64,000 bases of DNA from an uncultured Aquitalea sp. (lineage in GTDB: Bacteria > Pseudomonadota > Gammaproteobacteria > Burkholderiales > Chromobacteriaceae). The DNA lies in the NCBI RefSeq assembly GCF_945957525.1, contig NZ_CAMFLA010000012.1:1-64000 (forward strand). Reading direction: 5' to 3'. Shown here piece after piece: positions 1 to 9,128 of this stretch. Position 1 is the stretch's first letter. The number at the start of each line of letters is the position of its first letter. The position numbers were made by a program, and so were the translations under genes. The notes under the pieces are model-generated. The model saw only the letters and a list, made by a program, of their open reading frames with translations, was not told the origin of the DNA and ran no database searches.

Positions 1-178
1 TTGAAACGGGGCTTGTCGTCGCGCTGGTACGGAGCGCGCTCGCCATCGCGATTGTCGAAGCGGCGCTTGTCGTCGCGCTGGTACGGAGCGCGGTCGCCGT
101 CGCGATTATTGAAACGGGGCTTGTCGTCGCGCTGGTACGGAGCGCGCTCGCCGTCGCGATTGTCGAAGCGGCGCTTGT
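1..178. repeat. In-frame 54-bp tandem repeat
   Basis: The segment TTGTCGTCGCGCTGGTACGG recurs with a period of exactly 54 bp, starting at 13, 67 and 121. Three units are visible with only a few substitutions, for example GAC/GAG (Asp/Glu) and AAT/GAC changes in the encoded protein. Because 54 is a multiple of three, gain or loss of units keeps the reading frame. The array continues beyond the window edge. Confidence 0.9.
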
Positions 179-398
179 CCTGTTTCATCCCGGAAGTGGC
201 GGGGCCGGGGCGCCGCGCGGAGTAAGGGTCGCGCGGATTGTCGCCTTGCGGCGCGGCGGGCTTGCGGATGACGGGAATCGTGCCTGCTCCCGAAGCCGGG
301 GTCGCGCTGGCGTCGCTGCCCGGTTTGCCGTTGTCTGCGGCGTCGCGGGGCAGTTCTCTGCGCAGGTTCGCGCGCTGGCGGGATCGGAAGCTGGTCAT
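1..398 (-). CDS. N-terminal part of a repeat-rich, Arg/Asp-rich protein (runs off the window)
   Basis: The reverse strand is open from an ATG at 398 to the window edge (132 codons seen). The start is supported by an AAGGATG ribosome-binding site a few bases upstream. The product begins MTSFRSRQRANLRREL, continues as a Pro/Gly/Ala-rich disordered segment, and from about residue 75 becomes a tandem array of an 18-residue unit, RRFDNRDGERAPYQRDDK, with three complete units and the start of a fourth. The array is highly charged and has no folded-domain signature. Arg/Asp-rich tails of this kind often sit on RNA-acting enzymes such as pseudouridine synthases or helicases, but the catalytic part lies outside the window, so no function is assigned. 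It is divergent from mutY, with about 114 bp between the starts. Confidence 0.7.
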   Translation of the reverse strand, partial: MTSFRSRQRANLRRELPRDAADNGKPGSDASATPASGAGTIPVIRKPAAPQGDNPRDPYSARRPGPATSGMKQDKRRFDNRDGERAPYQRDDKPRFNNRDGDRAPYQRDDKRRFDNRDGERAPYQRDDKPRF

Positions 399-512
399 CG
401 GGTACATCCTTGCTGGGTAATCCTTCATTTTAACCTATTTGCCGGTTGGCCGCTTGGTGGCTTGGGCGCTTTCCGGTACCATGTCCGGTTCGATTGCGTA
501 AAGATTTCCGAC

Positions 513-1556
513 ATGTCCCAACCCCTGTTCGCCCAACGTCTGGTGGCCTGGCAACAAAGCTACGGCCGTCACGATCTGCCCTGGCAGGTGAGCGACCCTT
601 ATCGGGTGTGGCTGTCCGAGATCATGCTGCAGCAAACACAGGTGACCACGGTGCTGGATTACTACCAGCGCTTTCTGGCGCGTTTTCCCGATGTGGCGGC
701 GCTGGCCGCCGCGCCGGCGGAGGATGTGCTGGCCTTGTGGAGCGGCCTGGGTTACTACACCCGGGCCCGTAATTTGCATAAAGCCGCCATCATGGTGATG
801 GAGGTTTTCGGCGGCCAATTCCCTTCGGCCCGGGCAGAGCTGGAGCGCTTGCCCGGCGTGGGGCGCTCAACGGCGGCGGCCATCGCCGCCTTCTGCTTCG
901 GCCAACGCGAGGCCATTCTGGACGGCAATGTGAAGCGCGTGGCGACGCGCGCCTTTGGCGTGGACGGCTTTCCTGGCGAGAAAGCGGTGGAGAACCGTTT
1001 GTGGGCGCTGGTGGAGAGCCTGTTGCCCGAAGACGCGGCGGCGATGCCGGCGTACACCCAGGCCATGATGGACTTGGGGGCCACGGTCTGCACCCGTAGC
1101 AAGCCGGCCTGCACCGTCTGCCCGCTGGTGGCGGAATGCGTGGCTGCGCGAGAAGGTCGCCAGCAGGAATTGCCCACTCGAAAGCCGCGCGGGCCGCTGC
1201 CTACCCGCCATACCGTGATGATGATGGCGGTGCATCAGGGGCGCGTGCTGTTGCAGAGACGACCAGACAGCGGTATCTGGGGCGGCTTGTTGTCGCTGCC
1301 GGAAATGAGCGACTCGCTGGCGGTGGAGTCCTGGTTGCAAATGCATGGACAGGGCGATGTTTTGCCGGCCTGGCCGGAACTTGAGCACGTGTTTACGCAC
1401 TATCGTCTGATCATCACGCCCGTGCCGGTGCGCGTGGACAGCCTTGCCGATCCCGATGGCGGGGCGGCTGCCCTGCAATGGCTGGACTTGACCAAAGCGC
1501 TGGACGCCGGCTTGCCGGCCCCGGTAAAAAGGCTGCTTGGCAGGTGGTCTGCCTGA
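513..1556 (+). CDS. mutY: A/G-specific adenine DNA glycosylase MutY
   Basis: The 347-residue product removes adenine mispaired with 8-oxoguanine in base excision repair. Catalytic Glu36 lies in SEIMLQQTQV, the helix-hairpin-helix LPGVGRSTAAAIA at 113-125, and the catalytic Asp137 in ILDGNVKRV. The four cluster cysteines 193, 200, 203 and 209 have the C-x6-C-x2-C-x5-C spacing of the [4Fe-4S] loop. Residues from about 230 form the Nudix-like 8-oxoG recognition domain. The frame is open further upstream, but MSQPLFAQRLVAWQQ is the usual MutY N-terminus, so the ATG at 513 is chosen. A copy of the TTGGCCGAA word lies inside at 897-905, read as Phe-Gly-Gln on this strand. Confidence 0.96.
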   Translation: MSQPLFAQRLVAWQQSYGRHDLPWQVSDPYRVWLSEIMLQQTQVTTVLDYYQRFLARFPDVAALAAAPAEDVLALWSGLGYYTRARNLHKAAIMVMEVFGGQFPSARAELERLPGVGRSTAAAIAAFCFGQREAILDGNVKRVATRAFGVDGFPGEKAVENRLWALVESLLPEDAAAMPAYTQAMMDLGATVCTRSKPACTVCPLVAECVAAREGRQQELPTRKPRGPLPTRHTVMMMAVHQGRVLLQRRPDSGIWGGLLSLPEMSDSLAVESWLQMHGQGDVLPAWPELEHVFTHYRLIITPVPVRVDSLADPDGGAAALQWLDLTKALDAGLPAPVKRLLGRWSA

Positions 1557-1702
1557 ATAAACGCCGCCGAATCCCCCCGTGGCAAGGCCGGCCCCGCTTG
1601 CTGGCGAAACAGCTTGGCGCAGGGGTGTTTTTCAGCCGCAAAGCCCGCTTGAGGGCCGTTGTTTTCCTTGTTGATTGACGTTCGATCCGGGTAATTGTTG
1701 AT

Positions 1703-3907
1703 ATGGTTTCCGTAGTCCGTTCGATGGCCGATACCCTGGCCGACGCAGCCGATCCGCAACGTTGGCTGCAGCATCTGTCCGCCTCGCTCAGCGACGACGA
1801 TCGCCGTCTGCTGGCGCGCGCCTTCGACGAGGCCGCCGCGCTATACAAGGACAAGCGCCTGCCGTCCACCGGCGAAGACCTGTTCAGCCATGCCGTGTCT
1901 TCCGCCGCCATCGTCGCCGATCTCAATCTTCTGCCGGACGCTATTGCCGCCACCTTGCTGTTTGCCGTGCCGGATCATCGTCCGGACTGGCAGGAGTGGC
2001 TGGCCGCCGAGTTCGGCCCCACCATCACCGTGCTGGTGGACGGCGTGGGCCGCGTGCGCCGCATTACCGAGTTGGCGCGCATCGACAGGCTGGATACGCC
2101 TGAAGAGCGCGCCCGTCAGGCGGAAACCATGCGCAAGATGCTGTTGGCCATGGTGGAAGACATCCGCGTGGTGCTGATCAAGCTGGCTTGGCGCACACAG
2201 ACCATGCACTACCTGTCGCACGTCGAGGATGAGAGCATCCGTCGCGGCATTGCCGTGGAAACGCTGGAGCTGTTTGCCCCGCTGGCCAACCGCCTTGGCG
2301 TGTGGCAAATCAAGTGGGAGCTGGAAGATCTGGGCTTTCGCCACACCGAGCCGGACAGCTACAAGAAAATCGCCAAGCTGCTGGACGAACGCCGGCTGGA
2401 ACGCATCGATTACATCGAGCGCGTGCTGGAAACCCTGCGCAGCGAAATCAAGGCCGCCGGGGTCAAGTGCGAAGTGGCCGGCCGCCCCAAGCACATCTAT
2501 TCCATCTGGAAGAAGATGAAAAAGAAAAAGCTCGATTTTTCCGAGCTTTACGACATCCGCGCCGTGCGCATCCTGGTGGAGAAAATGCAGGATTGCTACA
2601 CGGCGCTGGGCATTATCCACAGCATGTGGCAGCCCATTCCCGGCGAATTCGACGACTACATCTCCCACCCCAAGGCCAATAACTATCGCAGCCTGCATAC
2701 GGCGGTGATCGGCCCGGAGGACAAGGCGCTGGAGGTGCAGATCCGCACCTTCGAGATGCACGAGCACGCTGAATTCGGCGTGGCAGCCCACTGGCGCTAT
2801 AAAGAAGGTGGCAAGGGCGACGCCCAGTACGAGGAAAAAATCTCCTGGCTGCGCCAGTTGCTGGACTGGCGCGAAGAAATGTCCGACCGCGAAGGTTTGG
2901 CCGAAGCCTTCAAGACCGAGCTGTTCTCCGACACCATTTATGTGCTGACGCCGCAAGGCCGCGTGCTGGCGCTGCCGCACGGCGCCACGCCCATCGACTT
3001 TGCTTACGCCATTCACTCCGGCCTGGGTCATCGCTGCCGGGGCGCCAAGGTGGAAGGGCAAATCGTACCCTTGTCCACGCCCTTGCAGAACGGCCAGCGG
3101 GTGGAAGTGATCACGGCCAAGGAGGGTGGCCCGTCGGTCAACTGGCTGCACGATGGCTGGGTGAAGAGCCATCGCGCCATCTCCAAGATCCGCCAGTACA
3201 TCCGTCTGCAAAACGCCGACACCGTGCGCGAGACCGGCAAGCAGTTGTTTGAGCGTGAGCTGGCGCGCCATCCGCATCTGCAACCCAACCTCAGTTCGCT
3301 GGCCGACAAGCTCGGCTACGCCAAGCTGGATGAGCTGTACGGCGCGATGGGGCATGGCGAGCTGACCGCCCGCGCGGTGAGCAACGCTATCGAAAGTTTC
3401 GCCCCGCCGCCGCCGGCCGACGTGGCGCCGGAGAGTCTGGTCAAGGCCAGCAAGGGCGCGCCGGACGCCGGCGGCATCCTGATCGAGGGCGTGGACAATC
3501 TGATGACCGTGCTGGCCAAGTGCTGCAAACCGGCTCCGCCGGACGCGGTGGTGGGCTTCGTCACCAAGGGGCGCGGCATCTCCATTCATCGCAGCAATTG
3601 CCTCACGCTCAAGCGGTTGTCGGCCGAAGCGCCGGAGCGCATGATCACCGCCGGCTGGGGCGAGCTGAAAAACAGCCTGTTCCCAATTGATATTGAAGTG
3701 GTGTCGATGGACAGGGCTGGGCTGTTGCGCGACATCTCCGATGTATTGTCGCGGGAAAAGCTCAATCTCATTGCCGTGCACACCCTGTCGCGCGACATGC
3801 GCGCCAAGATGCGTTTTACCGTCGAAGTGCGCCATGTGCAGGACATCAGCCGGGTACTGGCGCGCATGATGGAGCTGCCGGGCGTGACGGACGCCCGTCG
3901 CGTCTGA
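1703..3907 (+). CDS. relA: (p)ppGpp synthetase RelA
   Basis: The 734-residue product is a long RelA/SpoT-family enzyme that makes the stringent-response alarmone from ATP and GTP/GDP on stalled ribosomes. The order is an HD-like region (about 50-190), synthetase domain (about 240-400), TGS domain (about 405-470, starting DTIYVLTPQGRV) and C-terminal ACT domain (about 655-734). Two features mark it as RelA rather than SpoT. The hydrolase HD motif is degenerate, with LLFAVPDHRPDW where SpoT carries HD and ED residues, and the synthetase loop reads E315-F-D-D, the ExDD signature of monofunctional RelA. The stop codon directly touches the start of the Nudix gene. SpoT would have to lie elsewhere. 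Confidence 0.94.
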   Translation: MVSVVRSMADTLADAADPQRWLQHLSASLSDDDRRLLARAFDEAAALYKDKRLPSTGEDLFSHAVSSAAIVADLNLLPDAIAATLLFAVPDHRPDWQEWLAAEFGPTITVLVDGVGRVRRITELARIDRLDTPEERARQAETMRKMLLAMVEDIRVVLIKLAWRTQTMHYLSHVEDESIRRGIAVETLELFAPLANRLGVWQIKWELEDLGFRHTEPDSYKKIAKLLDERRLERIDYIERVLETLRSEIKAAGVKCEVAGRPKHIYSIWKKMKKKKLDFSELYDIRAVRILVEKMQDCYTALGIIHSMWQPIPGEFDDYISHPKANNYRSLHTAVIGPEDKALEVQIRTFEMHEHAEFGVAAHWRYKEGGKGDAQYEEKISWLRQLLDWREEMSDREGLAEAFKTELFSDTIYVLTPQGRVLALPHGATPIDFAYAIHSGLGHRCRGAKVEGQIVPLSTPLQNGQRVEVITAKEGGPSVNWLHDGWVKSHRAISKIRQYIRLQNADTVRETGKQLFERELARHPHLQPNLSSLADKLGYAKLDELYGAMGHGELTARAVSNAIESFAPPPPADVAPESLVKASKGAPDAGGILIEGVDNLMTVLAKCCKPAPPDAVVGFVTKGRGISIHRSNCLTLKRLSAEAPERMITAGWGELKNSLFPIDIEVVSMDRAGLLRDISDVLSREKLNLIAVHTLSRDMRAKMRFTVEVRHVQDISRVLARMMELPGVTDARRV

Positions 3908-4333
3908 ATGGCGATGGCTTCGTTTTGCGGCAGCAAGGCGGCGCTGTTTCATCGCAAGCGCTTGCTGGTGTACCTGCGCGACGACAAGCCCGGCCTGCCG
4001 TTTGCCGCCTGCTGGGATTTTCCCGGCGGCGGGCGCGAGGGCGAGGAGGGGCCGTTTGACTGCCTGCAGCGGGAAACGCGCGAGGAGTTCGGCATCGCTC
4101 TGCGTGCCGGCCAAGTGCGCTGGACGCGGAGCTACCCCAGCCAGCATCGTCCGGGCGAGATCAGTTACTTCATGGCGGGTGAACTGGACGACGAGCAGGC
4201 GGCGTCCATCCGCTTTGGCGACGAGGGCCAGCGCTGGCAATGGATGCCGGTGGACGACTACCTGAGCCTGAGCGCCGCCGTACCTTACCTGCAGCAGCGT
4301 TTGCGCGAGTATTTGTCGAGCCTTGCCGAGTAA
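3908..4333 (+). CDS. Nudix hydrolase
   Basis: The 141-residue protein carries a complete Nudix box at about residues 38-60, G-x5-E-x7-RETREEFGI, so it should hydrolyse a nucleoside diphosphate linked to another moiety using divalent metal. Length and single-domain architecture fit small MutT-like enzymes. The ATG follows the relA stop with no gap, so the two genes are very likely co-transcribed and translationally coupled. The substrate cannot be read from sequence. A role on oxidised nucleotides (next to mutY) or on ppGpp (next to relA) is only suggested by position. Confidence 0.85.
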   Translation: MAMASFCGSKAALFHRKRLLVYLRDDKPGLPFAACWDFPGGGREGEEGPFDCLQRETREEFGIALRAGQVRWTRSYPSQHRPGEISYFMAGELDDEQAASIRFGDEGQRWQWMPVDDYLSLSAAVPYLQQRLREYLSSLAE

Positions 4334-4344
4334 TCGGCATAAAA

Positions 4345-4450
4345 GCGGCTGACAAAAATCAGTATCGCGACCGAGGCAAGGCGCGCCGCCGCAGGCTGGG
4401 CTTGAGTACGGCAGGGAAGCGCAACGCAGCACCGGGAGTTTGTCGACCGC
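4345..4450. repeat. Copy A of a 106/107-bp palindromic intergenic repeat
   Basis: The element begins GCGGCTGACAAAA and ends with TTTGTC..CCGC, so its ends are imperfect inverted repeats. It shares with copy B (5384-5489) the ends, an internal GGCGCGCCG at the same offset (35 bases in), GTACGGCA and a GCGnAAnGCAGCAnC block near the right end. It lies between the Nudix gene and deoC. A third, more diverged copy is at 52685-52791. Similar length, conserved ends and intergenic placement mark a REP- or MITE-like family. Confidence 0.75.
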
Positions 4451-4613
4451 CCTGCATTCCGCCGGGCTTGCCATGCCGGGCTGACGAAGACGTCGCCGCT
4501 TGTTCAACGTCATTGATTTCATCTGAAGATATTTTCATAATCACTCCCTTCATCCTTTGCCCCTGGCTGCCGGCCGGGCCGGCAAGCAAGCCCCGAATAC
4601 GCAGGAAAACGCC

Positions 4614-5381
4614 ATGTCCGAACTCATCGCCGCCGCGCGCCGCGCCCTGTCCATGATGGACCTCACCACCCTTAACGATGACGACACCGACGACAAGGTG
4701 GCGGCGCTGTGCCGCAAGGCCGCCAGCGAGGCCGGCACCGTGGCGGCAGTATGCGTGTTTCCCCGTTTTGTGCCGATTGCGCGTCAGACCCTGGCCGGGC
4801 TGGGGCTGACTCACGTGAAAGTGGCCACGGTCACCAACTTCCCTGCTGGTGGTGACGATGTCGCAGCCGCCGCGGCAGAAACCGCCGCCGCAGTCGCGGC
4901 TGGCGCGGATGAGGTGGATGTGGTGTTTCCCTACCGTGCGCTGATGGCCGGCAATGCGGAAGTCGGCGCAGAGCTGGTGGCCGCCTGCAAGGAAGCCTGC
5001 GGCGACGTCCAGTTGAAAGTCATCATCGAGAGCGGCGAGCTGAAAGACCCGGCCCTGATCCGCCAGGCCAGCCTGATCGCCATCGAGGCCGGCGCGGATT
5101 TCATCAAAACCTCCACCGGCAAGGTGCCGGTCAACGCCACGCTGGAGGCCGCCGGCATCATGCTGACCGCTATCCGCGCCACGGGCGGCGTCTGCGGTTT
5201 CAAGGCGGCGGGCGGCGTGCGCACTGCCGCCGAAGCGGCCGAGTACATTGATCTGGCCGAGCACATCCTCGGCGCGGAATGGGTTGCGCCGGCGCGCTTC
5301 CGTTTTGGCGCATCCGCGCTTTTGGGCAATCTGCAAGCAGAGATCGCTGGCGGACAGGCCAATCCGGTCGCCGGTTACTAA
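4614..5381 (+). CDS. deoC: Deoxyribose-phosphate aldolase DeoC
   Basis: The 255-residue class I aldolase cleaves 2-deoxyribose-5-phosphate to glyceraldehyde-3-phosphate and acetaldehyde, the last step of deoxynucleoside breakdown. The Schiff-base lysine is Lys165 in [14 protein letters not shown], and the second conserved lysine lies in [10 protein letters not shown]. Length matches E. coli DeoC. The ATG at 4614 is preceded by AGGAAAA; an upstream in-frame start near 4557 would add a non-homologous extension and is not used. It is the first gene of deoC-deoA-deoB-deoD, but a repeat copy and a hairpin separate it from deoA. Confidence 0.96.
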   Translation: MSELIAAARRALSMMDLTTLNDDDTDDKVAALCRKAASEAGTVAAVCVFPRFVPIARQTLAGLGLTHVKVATVTNFPAGGDDVAAAAAETAAAVAAGADEVDVVFPYRALMAGNAEVGAELVAACKEACGDVQLKVIIESGELKDPALIRQASLIAIEAGADFIKTSTGKVPVNATLEAAGIMLTAIRATGGVCGFKAAGGVRTAAEAAEYIDLAEHILGAEWVAPARFRFGASALLGNLQAEIAGGQANPVAGY

Positions 5382-5383
5382 TA

Positions 5384-5489
5384 GCCGCTGACAAAACCGC
5401 GCCGTGTCCCTGAGCCCGGGCGCGCCGACACGGTAGCGCCCGTTGTACGGCAAGGCGGCGTAATGCAGCATCAGGGTTTTGTCGGCGGG
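5384..5489. repeat. Copy B of the 106/107-bp palindromic intergenic repeat
   Basis: The element begins GCCGCTGACAAAA and ends TTTTGTCGGCGGG; the ends are near-perfect inverted repeats of each other. It is the same length as copy A (106 bp) and shares its internal blocks. It starts two bases after the deoC stop codon, so deoC is flanked on both sides by copies in the same orientation. Confidence 0.75.
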
Positions 5490-5544
5490 TTTGATCACCG
5501 CCAGGCGCCTCGCGGCAATATGCTGCGCTTGGTGCGGCATCACC

Positions 5545-5573
5545 GGTTGGCCGAAGCCCCGCTTCGGCCAACC
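5545..5573. repeat. Perfect inverted repeat of the GTTGGCCGAAGC word (uptake-sequence-like, terminator-like)
   Basis: GGTTGGCCGAAGC at 5545-5557 is followed after three bases (CCC) by its exact reverse complement at 5561-5573, then by TTGTTTT. The hairpin sits in the 235-bp gap between deoC and deoA and could act as a weak intrinsic terminator or attenuator. Its two arms are copies of a word found at least 26 times in the window. Core copies on the plus strand start at 2897, 5547, 7685, 10794, 12314, 13419, 21448, 25369, 29224, 32904, 41619, 43219, 43399, 45391, 50619, 62075 and 63203. Reverse-complement copies start at 897, 5563, 25806, 38385, 51683, 53719, 54778, 58656 and 59297. Confidence 0.8.
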
Positions 5574-5616
5574 TTGTTTTGACACTGGCGCAGCCGGCGT
5601 CGAACGGGAGAAAAAC

Positions 5617-6942
5617 ATGTTCCTGCCACAGGAAGTCATTCGTAAGAAACGCGACGGCCAACGCCTGAGCGCCGACGATATCCGCCGCTTCGTCGCCGGC
5701 ATCACCGACAACAGCGTGGCGGAAAGCCAGATCGCCGCTCTGGCCATGGCGGTGTATTTCCGCGGTATGGAGCTGGAAGAAAACGTGGATCTGGCGTTGG
5801 CCATGCGCGACTCCGGCCGCCGCATGCGCTGGGATGATCTGCAACTGCCCGGCCCGATGCTGGACAAGCACTCTACCGGCGGCGTGGGCGATGTGGTATC
5901 GCTGATGCTGGGCCCCATGGTGGCGGCCTGCGGCGGCTTCGTACCCATGATCTCCGGTCGGGGCCTTGGCCATACCGGCGGCACGCTGGACAAGCTGTCC
6001 GCCATTCCGGGTTACGACCCCTTTCCCGCGCCCGAGCGTTTCCGCCAGGTAGTGAAGGACATCGGCGTGGCCATCATCGGGCAAACGGCGGACCTCGCGC
6101 CCGCCGATCGTCGCTTCTACGCCACGCGCGATATCACTGCCACAGTGGAATCCATCGCGCTGATCACCGCCTCCATCCTCTCCAAGAAGCTGGCGGCCGG
6201 GCTGGATGTGCTGGTGATGGACGTCAAGGCCGGCAGCGGTGCGTTCATGCCCACGCTGGCGGATTCGGAAGAGCTGGCTCGACGCATCGTGGAAGTGGGC
6301 TGCGGCGCGGGCGTGGCCACCAGCGCGCTGATTACCGACATGAGCCAGCCCTTGGCGTCCACGGCCGGCAACAGCATCGAAACCCGTGAAGCGGTGCGCT
6401 ATCTCATGGGCGATGAGCGCAACCCGCGCTTGCATGAGGTCACCATGGCTTTGTGCGCCGAAATGCTTCTGGCCAGCGGGCTTGCCAGCGATGAGGCAGA
6501 TGCCCGCGCGCGTCTGACCGTGGCGCTGGATTCCGGCCGCGCTGCTGAGATTTTCGGTCGCATGGTCAGCGAGCTGGGCGGTCCGGTGGACTTCCTGGAG
6601 CATTACGATCGTTACCTCGCGCCTGCGCCCATCGTACGCCCGGTATATGCTGGAGGCAGTGGTTTTGTCGGCGGCATGGACACGCGCGGTCTGGGCATGG
6701 CCGTCTGTGCCCTGGGCGGTGGCCGCCGCCAGTCCGGCGATCAGCTGGACTATCGCGTGGGCTTGTCCGGTTTTGTCGAGCTGGGCGCGCGGATTGAAGC
6801 GGATACGCCGCTGCTGTTCGTTCACGCCGCCGACGAGGCCGGGTTTGCGGAGGCGGAGCGCCGCGTGCGCGCCGCCGTCAGTCTGACGCCGACCGCACCA
6901 TCCTTGCCGCCGCTGGTCTACCAGACCATCCGTTCCGCCTGA
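5617..6942 (+). CDS. deoA: Thymidine phosphorylase DeoA
   Basis: The 441-residue enzyme phosphorolyses thymidine and deoxyuridine to base and 2-deoxyribose-1-phosphate. The N-terminus [18 protein letters not shown] matches E. coli DeoA closely, and the phosphate and substrate loops [10 protein letters not shown] and [10 protein letters not shown] are intact. The start at 5617 is supported by GGGAG upstream and by homology; the frame is open further upstream but unlike the family. It is followed 16 bp later by deoB, whose product uses the deoxyribose-1-phosphate made here. Confidence 0.97.
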   Translation: MFLPQEVIRKKRDGQRLSADDIRRFVAGITDNSVAESQIAALAMAVYFRGMELEENVDLALAMRDSGRRMRWDDLQLPGPMLDKHSTGGVGDVVSLMLGPMVAACGGFVPMISGRGLGHTGGTLDKLSAIPGYDPFPAPERFRQVVKDIGVAIIGQTADLAPADRRFYATRDITATVESIALITASILSKKLAAGLDVLVMDVKAGSGAFMPTLADSEELARRIVEVGCGAGVATSALITDMSQPLASTAGNSIETREAVRYLMGDERNPRLHEVTMALCAEMLLASGLASDEADARARLTVALDSGRAAEIFGRMVSELGGPVDFLEHYDRYLAPAPIVRPVYAGGSGFVGGMDTRGLGMAVCALGGGRRQSGDQLDYRVGLSGFVELGARIEADTPLLFVHAADEAGFAEAERRVRAAVSLTPTAPSLPPLVYQTIRSA

Positions 6943-6958
6943 TCAACCGGAGAGCGTC

Positions 6959-8173
6959 ATGCAACGCGCTATCATTCTGATTCTGGACTCGCTGGGTATT
7001 GGCGCCGCCGCCGATGCCCCCCGTTTCGGCGACACCGGCAGCAATACGCTGGGACATATCGCCATGGAAGCGGCCGCGGGCAGGGCCGACAAGGGCCGCA
7101 GCGGCCCCTTGCGCTTGCCCAATCTGTCACGGCTGGGCCTGGGGCATGCCTGCCAGCTGTCTTCCGGATACTTTCCGGAAGGCATGGACAAGGCCGAACC
7201 CATCGCCGCCTATGGCTACGCCAAGGAGATTTCCAGCGGCAAGGACACCCCGTCCGGGCACTGGGAAATCGCCGGCGTGCCGGTGCTGTTCGACTGGGGA
7301 TATTTTACCGACAAGGAAAACAGCTTCCCGCCAGCTTTGCTGGATGAGATTACCGAACGCGCCGGCCTGGTCGGCTATCTGGGCAATTGCCACGCCTCAG
7401 GCACCGAGATTCTCGATCGCCTGGGCGAGGAACACATGCGAACCGGCAAGCCGATTTTCTATACCTCGGCCGACTCGGTATTCCAGATTGCCTGTCATGA
7501 AGAGACCTATGGCCTTGAGCGCCTGTACGAACTGTGCCGCATCACCCGCGAGGCGCTGGCGCCCTATAACATCGGCCGCGTGATCGCTCGCCCCTTCGTC
7601 GGCGACGGCAAGGGGCGCTTCAGCCGCACCGGCAACCGCAAGGACCTCGCAGTGCCGCCGCCATCTCCCACCGTGTTGCAAAGGTTGGCCGAATACGGGG
7701 GCAGGGTCGTGTCCATCGGCAAGATCGCCGACATTTACGCCCATGTCGGCATCACGGAAAAGCACAAGGCCACCGGCTTCGATCAGTTGTGGGACGCCAC
7801 GCTGACGGCGATGGCGGCCAGCGACGAGCGCGCCATCATCATGGCCAATTTTGTTGATTTCGACTCCAGCTACGGTCATCGCCGCGATGTGGCGGGCTAT
7901 GCCAGCGCGCTGGAAGAGTTCGACGCCCGCCTGCCGGAAGTCATGGCTGCGCTGGGGCCGGACGACATCCTGATCTTGTCCGCCGACCATGGCTGCGACC
8001 CCACCTGGGCCGGTACCGATCACACCCGCGAACACATTCCGGTGTTGTGCTATGGCCCCGGCGTGCCGGCCGGCGCCATTGGCGAGCGCGCCACCTTCGC
8101 CGACATCGGCCAGACCGTGGCCCGTCATCTGGGCTTGCCGCCCATGGACTACGGCGTCGACTTTCTGCACTGA
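6959..8173 (+). CDS. deoB: Phosphopentomutase DeoB
   Basis: The 404-residue metalloenzyme of the alkaline-phosphatase superfamily converts (deoxy)ribose-1-phosphate to the 5-phosphate. Metal-binding signatures are visible at the N-terminus ([15 protein letters not shown]), in the middle ([14 protein letters not shown]) and near the C-terminus ([21 protein letters not shown]). The family's threonine near [15 protein letters not shown] is present. A CCGGAGAG ribosome-binding site precedes the ATG. It links phosphorolysis (deoA, deoD) to the aldolase (deoC), completing the pathway in one cluster. A TTGGCCGAA word is present at 7685-7693. Confidence 0.97.
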   Translation: MQRAIILILDSLGIGAAADAPRFGDTGSNTLGHIAMEAAAGRADKGRSGPLRLPNLSRLGLGHACQLSSGYFPEGMDKAEPIAAYGYAKEISSGKDTPSGHWEIAGVPVLFDWGYFTDKENSFPPALLDEITERAGLVGYLGNCHASGTEILDRLGEEHMRTGKPIFYTSADSVFQIACHEETYGLERLYELCRITREALAPYNIGRVIARPFVGDGKGRFSRTGNRKDLAVPPPSPTVLQRLAEYGGRVVSIGKIADIYAHVGITEKHKATGFDQLWDATLTAMAASDERAIIMANFVDFDSSYGHRRDVAGYASALEEFDARLPEVMAALGPDDILILSADHGCDPTWAGTDHTREHIPVLCYGPGVPAGAIGERATFADIGQTVARHLGLPPMDYGVDFLH

Positions 8174-8212
8174 CCGCCGCACCGAACCTCATATCACGAC
8201 AAGGAAAACCCG

Positions 8213-8923
8213 ATGCCGACTCCGCATATCAACGCCCAGCAGGGCGATTTCGCCGAAACCGTCCTGATGCCGGGCGACCCGCTGCGCGCCAAAATGATCG
8301 CCGAAACCTTTTTGCAAGACGCGCGCGAAGTGACCAATGTGCGCAATATGCTTGGCTTCACCGGCAGCTACAAAGGCAAGCGCCTGTCGGTGATGGCACA
8401 TGGCATGGGCATCCCTTCCGCCAGTATCTACACCACCGAGCTGGTGAAAGACTACGGCGTGAAGAACATCATCCGCATCGGTTCCTGTGGCGCGGTAAGC
8501 GCCAAGACCCGGTTGCGCGAGCTCTACATCGCCATCGGCGCCAGCACGGACAGCAAGGTCAACCGCATGCGCTTCAACGATCACGACTATGCCGCCACCG
8601 CCGACTACCACCTGCTGCGCGCCGCCATGGACACCGCCGCGGAACAAGGCAAGAGCGTCACCGTGGGCAATGTCTTCTCGGCCGATCTGTTCTATGGCGT
8701 GCAGCCGGAAATGCTGGGCGTGCTGGAAAAAATGAATGTGCAGGTGATCGAGATGGAGCTGGCCGGCATTTACAGCGTGGCGGCCCAGTACGGCGCGCGC
8801 GCGCTGGGCATACTCACCGTATCGGACATCATTCCCACCGGCGAGGCGACGTCGGCCGAAGAACGGCAGACCACATTCCGCGACATGATGGAGATTGCGC
8901 TGGATACCGCCATCAAGCTGTAA
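8213..8923 (+). CDS. deoD: Purine nucleoside phosphorylase, DeoD type
   Basis: The 236-residue product has the length and sequence of the hexameric bacterial enzyme that phosphorolyses purine (deoxy)ribonucleosides. Visible landmarks are the N-terminal [20 protein letters not shown], the phosphate site [19 protein letters not shown] in the middle, [11 protein letters not shown] for ribose/base contacts and [11 protein letters not shown] carrying the catalytic Asp. It is the last gene of the deo cluster, 39 bp after deoB with AAGGAAAA before the start. A hairpin follows about 100 bp downstream. Confidence 0.97.
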   Translation: MPTPHINAQQGDFAETVLMPGDPLRAKMIAETFLQDAREVTNVRNMLGFTGSYKGKRLSVMAHGMGIPSASIYTTELVKDYGVKNIIRIGSCGAVSAKTRLRELYIAIGASTDSKVNRMRFNDHDYAATADYHLLRAAMDTAAEQGKSVTVGNVFSADLFYGVQPEMLGVLEKMNVQVIEMELAGIYSVAAQYGARALGILTVSDIIPTGEATSAEERQTTFRDMMEIALDTAIKL

Positions 8924-9027
8924 GCGCCAATACGGCTTTGCTGCGTCTGCACAATTTCAGGGCGTAATGCCCGATTTTGGGGCGTGAAAGGCAGGTGAAA
9001 ACACCTTGACCTGCAGCGTGAGTAAAT

Positions 9028-9056
9028 CGGAAAGCCCGCGTCCAGTGGGCTTTTCC
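9028..9056 (+). terminator. Likely terminator of the deo genes
   Basis: GGAAAGCCC and GGGCTTTTCC arms enclose a 9-base loop. It is the first good hairpin after deoD and lies about 105 bp beyond the deoD stop. The U-run is part of the 3' arm and is short, so efficiency is uncertain. Confidence 0.6.
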
Positions 9057-9128
9057 GCCAATTGGCAGCCTCCAGTCAAGGGCTGTTGTGCGCATGCCTC
9101 GAATTTATCGTGCACTGCACAAAAAGCC

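Noticed and set aside
1-178. CRISPR-like array at the left edge
   Set aside because: The repeats are contiguous with no spacers and are in frame with an encoded 18-residue unit.
1557-1702. Terminator between mutY and relA
   Set aside because: The GC-rich stretch has partial complementarity but no clean stem followed by a T-run.
1841-4522. An 893-codon open frame on the reverse strand across relA and the Nudix gene
   Set aside because: It is antisense to two well-recognised proteins and its translation is His/Gln/Arg-rich without domain motifs. GC-rich codon bias keeps the antisense frame open.
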